From Deltaproteobacteria bacterium (GTDB lineage: Bacteria; Myxococcota_A; Polyangia; Polyangiales; Houyiibacteriaceae), in NCBI GenBank assembly GCA_004283055.1, contig SHLP01000027.1, forward strand, positions 1-33,071: a DNA stretch of 33,071 bases, in the 5' to 3' direction. Position 1 is the stretch's first letter, and each line of letters begins with the position of its first letter. Positions 28,420 to 33,071 of this stretch are shown one piece after another. Under the pieces are notes generated by a model that ran no database searches, was not told the origin of the DNA, and saw nothing but the letters and a program-made list of their open reading frames with translations. A program made the position numbers and the translations under genes.

Positions 28420-29355
28420 ATGCGTTACTTCTACGGATTCATCTGCGTCTGCGCGCTTTCGATGATGCCCCTGCTCGGCTGCAGCGGCGAAGAGGGTGGC
28501 GGCGGCTCGGCTGGAACCGCGGGCTCGGGTGGAACCGCCGGCTCCGGCGGAACCGCGGGCGCCAGCGGAATTCCGATCCCGCTGCCCCAATGCGTGACCT
28601 CCGCCTACCAGATCGTGTTCCGCGGCCTCATCGAGCCCATGGATCCGCTTCTTCGATACATGGATACGCCGGAAGTGCTCCGCGACGCGGACCAGAAGCC
28701 ATCCATCATGGGCCTGACTGAGCGCAGGAACGTCACCGTCACCGACCCCGTCAGCGGCGACGACACCGTCGTCTACGCGCGATTCACCTGGTTGGCGGAC
28801 GGCGTGGAGGGGGTCAGCGATCCGGGAGAGACGCTCATCACCGTGGATTTCATCGATGGTGTGGGGCTCAACCCGTCAGATCTCGACCTGGGCATCTTCA
28901 ACCAGCAAGTGGTGCTCGTGCCTTGGGAGATGACGGTGGGTGAATCTACCGTCGTCGGCGCCGGCAAGATGTCGGTGTCGGGTCTCGGCAACGACGCAAT
29001 CCGCATGACCATCGTCGACTTCAACCCATGGTACGAGGGCTGGGCGAACTACTGCCGCTTTGAAATGCCATCGTTCGACTTCTATTTGGACCTCGCAACG
29101 CCGGGCTCCGAGCCTTACGGCGTCGTCGTCGGGTTCAACGCGGTGGGGGTCGATTTCACCATCGAAAATGGCTGGATCATCTTCGGGGAAGGCGCCACAG
29201 CGAGCTTCACGGGCGACTACAAGCTCGGAGCCGCCACGCTGCCGTTTGATTTCCAGCTCGACTACAGCACCGAGCCTGCCGGGCTCACCGGCACGGTGGG
29301 CAACCTGCCGGCGAACTGCACCATCGACCTCGCGACGTTTGACGTGCGCTGCTGA
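28420..29355 (+). CDS. Lipoprotein with Gly/Ser/Thr repeat linker, function unknown
   Basis: The start is ATG 28420, after GGGGAGG. The 311-residue product has a lipoprotein signal (RYFYGFICVCALSMMPLLGC) whose beginning resembles those of the genes at 14496 and 14649. A linker of GSGGTA repeats joins it to a domain that begins PLPQCVTSAYQIVFRG. The mature part is beta-rich (YVRFTWLADGVEG-like strands, QVVLVPWEMTVGESTVVGAGKMSVSG), acidic, with a few cysteines. The C-terminal third (ATASFTGDYKLGAATLPFDFQLDYST) suggests a barrel-like or lipid-binding fold. No known family recognised. The upstream element suggests co-regulation with the other secreted genes of the window. Confidence 0.8.
   Translation: MRYFYGFICVCALSMMPLLGCSGEEGGGGSAGTAGSGGTAGSGGTAGASGIPIPLPQCVTSAYQIVFRGLIEPMDPLLRYMDTPEVLRDADQKPSIMGLTERRNVTVTDPVSGDDTVVYARFTWLADGVEGVSDPGETLITVDFIDGVGLNPSDLDLGIFNQQVVLVPWEMTVGESTVVGAGKMSVSGLGNDAIRMTIVDFNPWYEGWANYCRFEMPSFDFYLDLATPGSEPYGVVVGFNAVGVDFTIENGWIIFGEGATASFTGDYKLGAATLPFDFQLDYSTEPAGLTGTVGNLPANCTIDLATFDVRC
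28504..28575 (+). repeat. 18-bp tandem repeat in the lipoprotein linker
   Basis: Three near-identical 18-bp units (28504-28521, 28522-28539, 28540-28557; pattern GGCTCSGSYGGAACCGCS) and a decayed fourth encode GSAGTA, GSGGTA, GSGGTA and GASGIP. The linker can lengthen or shorten by slippage without a frameshift. Confidence 0.8.
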
Positions 29356-29415
29356 GCTGCGTTGGCTCCGCGTCAACTTTGGTGAGGCGGCGGGTTCTTC
29401 TTAGGTCGGGCGTGC

Positions 29416-30372
29416 TCAAGCAGACTCGAGACCCACGAGTTGGCGGCTGTGCTCGTAGAGGCGCTGTGCCATGGCGTCGTCGTGGGCGTGGGGGCTTGGG
29501 GATTCGAGCGGCCAGCCGCCGGCGTTTTTGGACTTGTCGCGGTAGGTGCCGGTTTGGCTGTAGTAGGCGCCGGGGTGGGCTTCGACGTCGGGAGCGAGCG
29601 CGGCGTAGAGGGTGGTTTGGGTGCCCTCCCAGGGCTCGACCATGCCCATCATGGCCATGAACGGGCGCGTCACCGATTGCATCCATGCCGGCATCGTGTG
29701 ACGCATCAGCTCTGTGCGGACCCAGCCTGGATGAACGCTCACCGCGGTGACTCCGGTCCCCTCGAGACGCTTCGCCAGCTGCTTGGCGTGCAGAACGTTC
29801 GCCAACTTGGACTGCGCGTAGGAGGCCCAGCCTTCGTACTTGCGATGTTCGAAATGGAGATCGTCGAGATCGATGACGCCTTCGCGGCCCATCGCCTTGT
29901 CGTGGTAGCAGCTCGAGACCACCACCACGCGCGCGGGGGCGCTCTTCTCGAGGGTGTCGAGGAGGAGCTCCGTCAGTAGAAAATGACCGAGATGGTTGAC
30001 GCCGATCTGGGTTTCGAATCCGTCGGTGGTTTTTCCTTCGGGGGTGTTCATGACGCCGGCGTTGTTGATGAGGAGATGAAGGGAATCGTGATCGGCGAGA
30101 TAGCCGTCGGCGAAGGCGCGCACCGAGCTCAGGTCGCCGAGATCGAGCTTCCGTATTTCGAGATCGGCGCTCGGGACTTCGGCGCGAATCTCGTCGGCCC
30201 GCGCCCTACCCTCTGCTTCCTTGCGGCACGCGAGCGTCACCGACGCCCCCTGCTTTGCAAGCTGTTTCGCGGTGACGAAACCGATGCCGGAGTTGGCGCC
30301 AGTCACGATCGCACGGCGGCCGTGGAGGTCTTGGCTCAGGACTTCGGGGGGGCACATCAGAGGTTTGGGCAT
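29416..30372 (-). CDS. Short-chain dehydrogenase/reductase (retinol-dehydrogenase-like)
   Basis: The 318-residue classical SDR has the cofactor loop IVTGANSGIGFVTAKQLA, then LLINNAGVMN, the catalytic Ser in VVVVSS, and the YxxxK pair in YAQSKLANVLHAK. VHPGWVRTELMRH follows, as in retinol dehydrogenase/WW-domain-oxidoreductase-like members that act on long-chain alcohols, aldehydes or steroids. An Arg after the loop (LACRKEAEG) favours NADP(H). It starts 43 bp after the stop of the lipocalin gene on the same strand and may end the operon. A hydrophobic substrate is a reasonable inference from family and neighbours. Confidence 0.93.
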   Translation of the reverse strand: MPKPLMCPPEVLSQDLHGRRAIVTGANSGIGFVTAKQLAKQGASVTLACRKEAEGRARADEIRAEVPSADLEIRKLDLGDLSSVRAFADGYLADHDSLHLLINNAGVMNTPEGKTTDGFETQIGVNHLGHFLLTELLLDTLEKSAPARVVVVSSCYHDKAMGREGVIDLDDLHFEHRKYEGWASYAQSKLANVLHAKQLAKRLEGTGVTAVSVHPGWVRTELMRHTMPAWMQSVTRPFMAMMGMVEPWEGTQTTLYAALAPDVEAHPGAYYSQTGTYRDKSKNAGGWPLESPSPHAHDDAMAQRLYEHSRQLVGLESA

Positions 30373-30415
30373 GCTGGGTTTTTAGCGACGAGGGGGGCGG
30401 GGTCAATGGGCTCTT

Positions 30416-30970
30416 TCACGGGTCGGTGGGTTGCTTGGTCTTTCGCAATGGCTCGAGGGGATAGCCCTTCTCTTCGAGTCGACGCAGGATGCCGTCGTAG
30501 GTGTTTTGCGCGAGCGTCGGTGTGCGACTGAGAATCCATAGGTAGTCGCGGCTCGGGTGACCGACGGCGGCGTATTCGTAGTTGGGCCCGAGATCGATGA
30601 TCCAGTAGTCGCCCCAGAACGGGCCAAAGAATGACACCTCGAGCTTGGCGTTGGTCTCACGATCGACGACGCGCGCCCTTCCCTCTGCCACGTCCTCTGG
30701 GCCGTCGAGGTCGCCCTTGCGGCATTTGTTGAGCACGTCGATTTCGCCGTCGCTCCGCAGGGTGTAGGTGGCCGTCGTGCCGGTGCAGCCTTCCTGGAAG
30801 CGCTGCGGGTAGCTCGCGATCTCGTACCAGGTTCCGAGGTAGCGCTCGAGCTCCACCTGGGGAACGGCTTCGAGCGGTGGAAGCTGGAGCCGTTCGGTGG
30901 TGCTCTTGCTGCAGCCGAAGAGCGCGATGATAGCGGCCAAGGTGAGGAGCTTCGCTACTCGTGTGTTCAT
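30416..30970 (-). CDS. blc: Outer-membrane lipocalin
   Basis: The 184-residue product has a lipoprotein signal ending IIALFGC (Cys20) and the lipocalin core: GTWYEIASYPQRFQEGC (structurally conserved region 1, GxW), ATYTLRSDGEIDVLNKC, and YLWILSRTPTL near the end, the Blc signature. Blc-type lipocalins are attached to the outer membrane and bind lysophospholipids or fatty acids, and are often stress-induced. Its ATG overlaps the upstream dehydrogenase stop by 4 bp (ATGA), so translation is coupled. It is followed 43 bp later by an SDR gene. Confidence 0.95.
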   Translation of the reverse strand: MNTRVAKLLTLAAIIALFGCSKSTTERLQLPPLEAVPQVELERYLGTWYEIASYPQRFQEGCTGTTATYTLRSDGEIDVLNKCRKGDLDGPEDVAEGRARVVDRETNAKLEVSFFGPFWGDYWIIDLGPNYEYAAVGHPSRDYLWILSRTPTLAQNTYDGILRRLEEKGYPLEPLRKTKQPTDP

Positions 30971-32115
30971 GAGAGGCTCTTGTTGGGGTTGAGCAGGTAC
31001 TTCTCGCCGGTTGCTTGTTTGCCGTAGACCGCGATCGCTTCGAGGGTCAGGGCCTCGGCGAAGGAGACCTCGCGGGTGTAGTTGCTCGCGAAGGTGGTTG
31101 TGATTTCGGCGGCCACGCGTGCCTGTAGCTTCTGCGCGCCTTTGGGGCCGATCTTCTGAAGGAACGGGAACAGGAGCCAGCCGCCAACGCCCCAGGCCAT
31201 GCCGAAGCTGCGGTTCAATACGATGGGGCTGCGATCCAGCCCGCCATAGATGTAGACCTGCTTGTGCGTGGTGGAGCCGTAGGGGCTGTACGGTGCCCCA
31301 GTCGCGCTCGCGGCGGCTTCCATGCAGGTGAGAATCTGGCCGGCCAGCGTGCCACCACCGATGGCATCGAACGCCAGCGTCGCACGCGTCTCGATGAGCG
31401 CGTCGGTGAGGTCTTTCATGAAGGTGGGTTCGCTCGAGTTGCAGACATGGGACGCCCCCATGCCGCGGAGGAGCTCGACCTGTGCCGGCTTACGCACGAT
31501 GTTGACGAGGGGCACGTCGTCCGCGAGGCAGACCTTCTGGAGCATCTGACCGAGGTTGGAGGCGGCGGCCGTGTGTACGAGGGCCTTGTGACCTTCGAGC
31601 CGCATCGTTTCGACCATGCCGAGCGAGGTCAGAGGATTGACGAACCAGGATGCGCCTTGTGCGGGGGTCGTGCCGTCGGGGAACGGAAGCACCTGTTTCG
31701 CTGGAAGGCAGCGGTACTGTGAGTACATGGCGCCGCCGATCACTCCGACGGTTTTGCCGATCAAGGCCTGGGCGTGCTCGCCCGCGCCCGCCGCAACGAC
31801 GACGCCTGCTCCCTCGTTGCCGACTGGCAGCGACTTGTCGACCCGGGGGGCCATCGCGCGCATGAGCTTCTCGGGAACGTTCGCGGTCACGACCGGGCGA
31901 TCCGCACTGCCCGACGCGCGCATGGTCGACGGATCGGCGGCGCCGAACAGCAGTCCGAGGTCGGACGGGTTGATCGGCGATGCTTCGATGCGAACGAGCA
32001 CTTCGTCGTCTTTGGGTTGGGGGACGGGGAGCGTTTCGAGCGAGAGCTCGAGCGTGCCGTCGCCTTTGATGATCGATCGCAGCTGAAGGGAGTCACTGGG
32101 GATTTCTTGAGTCAT
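30967..32115 (-). CDS. Medium-chain dehydrogenase/reductase (zinc-binding alcohol dehydrogenase/quinone reductase-like)
   Basis: The start is ATG 32115 (382 residues); upstream in-frame codons lack a ribosome site. The N-domain carries ETLPVPQPKDDEVLVRIEASPINPSDLGLLFG and PVGNEGAGVVVAAGAGEHAQALIGKTVGVIGG, typical of quinone oxidoreductase/enoyl-reductase MDR proteins. Here Asp/Asn-Pro-Ser-Asp replaces the zinc ligands, so it is probably zinc-free. The Rossmann part has HTAAASNLGQMLQKVCLADD, then FDAIGGGTLAGQILTCMEAA. The gene overlaps blc by 4 bp. It likely reduces a hydrophobic enone, quinone or aldehyde; the substrate is unknown. It begins 99 bp downstream of the SRPBCC gene. Confidence 0.88.
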   Translation of the reverse strand: MTQEIPSDSLQLRSIIKGDGTLELSLETLPVPQPKDDEVLVRIEASPINPSDLGLLFGAADPSTMRASGSADRPVVTANVPEKLMRAMAPRVDKSLPVGNEGAGVVVAAGAGEHAQALIGKTVGVIGGAMYSQYRCLPAKQVLPFPDGTTPAQGASWFVNPLTSLGMVETMRLEGHKALVHTAAASNLGQMLQKVCLADDVPLVNIVRKPAQVELLRGMGASHVCNSSEPTFMKDLTDALIETRATLAFDAIGGGTLAGQILTCMEAAASATGAPYSPYGSTTHKQVYIYGGLDRSPIVLNRSFGMAWGVGGWLLFPFLQKIGPKGAQKLQARVAAEITTTFASNYTREVSFAEALTLEAIAVYGKQATGEKYLLNPNKSLS

Positions 32116-32214
32116 GGTGGGCGTTGGGGTTTGGGGATTCGAGCGCGGTGGAGTGGGAGGTTGGCATGGGCTTCGGGAGTCTCTCACCCTGCGACCTCGC
32201 TGCCAACGAGTGAT

Positions 32215-32889
32215 TCAACCGCCCGCGGCCTCGGCGAGGCGTTTGATCTCGAGTAGCATCTTGCGGCTCATCACGAAGGTGATGGGTTCGATGGGGAAGC
32301 GTCCGAAAGCGAGCCTGCTTGCGCACCCCGGGGAGAAGTCACTGCGGCCGCGGGTGAGGAGTCGACTCTTGCCCTCTGTGCCGGGCCGGATGATGAACTG
32401 CCACGTCATCACACCCCAGCTTTGCTCGGCGGCGACATCGGCCGGGGAGCCGAAGAGAACGAGCGCGTGCGGTGGGTCGACGATTTCGATCCGCATGGGC
32501 GGGGTGGTCGGATGCAGGTAGAGGTTTTGGCCGACCTCGGGGTGCTGATGCTCGGGGAGGATCTCGGTGGTGTTTCGGATCTTGCAGCCGACGGCGTTTT
32601 CCAGGGACTGATAGCTGTAGAAGCCGCCGCGCCTCTGTCCGATTTGCGCGACCCAGGGCCAGACCGCTTCGGGCGGTGCAGCGACGTCGGTGCCGTATGT
32701 GTACGACCACTTCGGAGCCGGAACCAACTCGTCACCGGGAAGTGGATCGGTGGCCTCGGAGTCGCGCGTGCCCCAGTGCAGGCGCTTCCGCCCTACGAAG
32801 GGAGTCGCAACGAGGTGCCAGGCGATGAGGCCTACGCCTTCGAGAGTAGCAAGAACCCCGACGCCGGGGAGACGCGTGCTTGTCGCCAT
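32215..32889 (-). CDS. SRPBCC-fold protein with N-terminal hydrophobic segment
   Basis: The start is ATG 32889, with GAGG upstream. The 224-residue product has a hydrophobic segment (VGVLATLEGVGLIAWHLVATPF) after eight residues, likely a membrane anchor, then the polyketide cyclase/START-like domain: VAAPPEAVWPWVAQIGQRRGGFYSYQSLENAVG, IVDPPHALVLFG, WQFIIRPGTEGKSRLLTRGRS. SRPBCC proteins of this 'WPWVAQIG' kind are widespread, annotated only by fold; they bind hydrophobic ligands. It is unlike the cytoplasmic START protein at 15287. It may share transcription with the partial gene upstream (90 bp away) and with the MDR gene. Confidence 0.85.
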   Translation of the reverse strand: MATSTRLPGVGVLATLEGVGLIAWHLVATPFVGRKRLHWGTRDSEATDPLPGDELVPAPKWSYTYGTDVAAPPEAVWPWVAQIGQRRGGFYSYQSLENAVGCKIRNTTEILPEHQHPEVGQNLYLHPTTPPMRIEIVDPPHALVLFGSPADVAAEQSWGVMTWQFIIRPGTEGKSRLLTRGRSDFSPGCASRLAFGRFPIEPITFVMSRKMLLEIKRLAEAAGG

Positions 32890-32979
32890 GACTGATCCTC
32901 GATGCGCAGTCTGTCGTGTTCGGCAGGTGAGCGCTTCCGGAAAGCGTCTTGGGGTCCGTTCGAGCGTTGGGGGCGGGGG

Positions 32980-33071
32980 CTAGTTGAGGAGGGTTCGTTT
33001 GCGGTTTTGGACTTGGATGATGGGGTGGCGGCCTAGGAGCCAGGTGGGGTTGTTGCCTGGGGGGAGGATTT
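32980..33071 (-). CDS. C-terminal end of an unidentified protein (cut by window edge)
   Basis: The minus-strand frame enters from beyond the window and ends at TAG (32980-32982). The last residues read ILPPGNNPTWLLGRHPIIQV and then QNRKRTLLN, with sensible codon use. Too little remains to name the protein. The SRPBCC start lies 90 bp downstream, so it may be the first gene of that operon. Confidence 0.6.
   Translation of the reverse strand, partial: ILPPGNNPTWLLGRHPIIQVQNRKRTLLN

Noticed and set aside
28504-28575. The 18-bp tandem repeat as a CRISPR or regulatory repeat
   Set aside because: It is in frame and encodes the GSGGTA linker of a lipoprotein; there are no spacers.

Overview
The window reads as one G+C-rich chromosomal segment from a Myxococcota/Polyangia-like bacterium. 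The pointers are many secreted lipoproteins with Gly/Ser-rich linkers after the lipobox cysteine, a membrane-bound Hanks-type Ser/Thr kinase, a sigma-54-type promoter, a soluble P450, a fatty acyl-AMP ligase and a WS/DGAT acyltransferase. This placement is inference from gene style; there is no rRNA or marker gene. I saw no tRNA, CRISPR array, transposase or integrase.

Layout. 1-6.2 kb: truncated pectinacetylesterase-family lipoprotein (-), signal-peptide protein with bactofilin-like repeats and a membrane tail (+), membrane protein plus LysR regulator (-) facing a small NAD(P)-binding protein (+), a fragment of an NADPH-dependent FMN reductase (-), and an SGNH-hydrolase lipoprotein (+). 6.2-10.2 kb: outer-membrane beta-barrel (-) with no ordinary start codon, divergent from a P450 (+), followed by a fatty acyl-AMP ligase with its own sigma-54-like promoter. 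10.3-12.8 kb: two lipoproteins around an L-lactate/malate-type dehydrogenase.

12.8-16 kb is the most unusual part. It looks less G+C-rich and holds small secreted proteins, a duplicated promoter region, an intact START/SRPBCC gene with a truncated copy, and two divergent paralogues whose starts flank a near-perfect inverted repeat. A 13-bp element, consensus AA[GC]AATT[AG][CT]GTAT, lies 55-165 bp upstream of six genes (five in or next to this part or at 26-28 kb encoding secreted proteins, one a START protein). It is a candidate promoter or operator of a local regulon.

16-25.5 kb: dihydroorotate-dehydrogenase-like protein (+), alpha/beta hydrolase (-), VapBC/FitAB-type toxin-antitoxin pair with a clear operator-promoter (-), WS/DGAT (-), exported protein with a peptidoglycan-binding domain (+), polytopic Ser/Thr kinase (-) and a Cys-rich lipoprotein (-). 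25.7-29.4 kb: secreted proteins, including a degenerate FGE/sulfatase-modifying-factor-like one. 29.4-33.1 kb: a run of minus-strand genes (partial gene, SRPBCC, medium-chain dehydrogenase, Blc lipocalin, short-chain dehydrogenase) that probably forms one operon or two.

Functionally the window leans to lipid and envelope chemistry (fatty acyl-AMP ligase, P450, WS/DGAT, SGNH and alpha/beta hydrolases, lipocalin, oxidoreductases) plus cell-surface proteins of unknown role. Apart from the short operons noted, the genes do not form a single recognised pathway.
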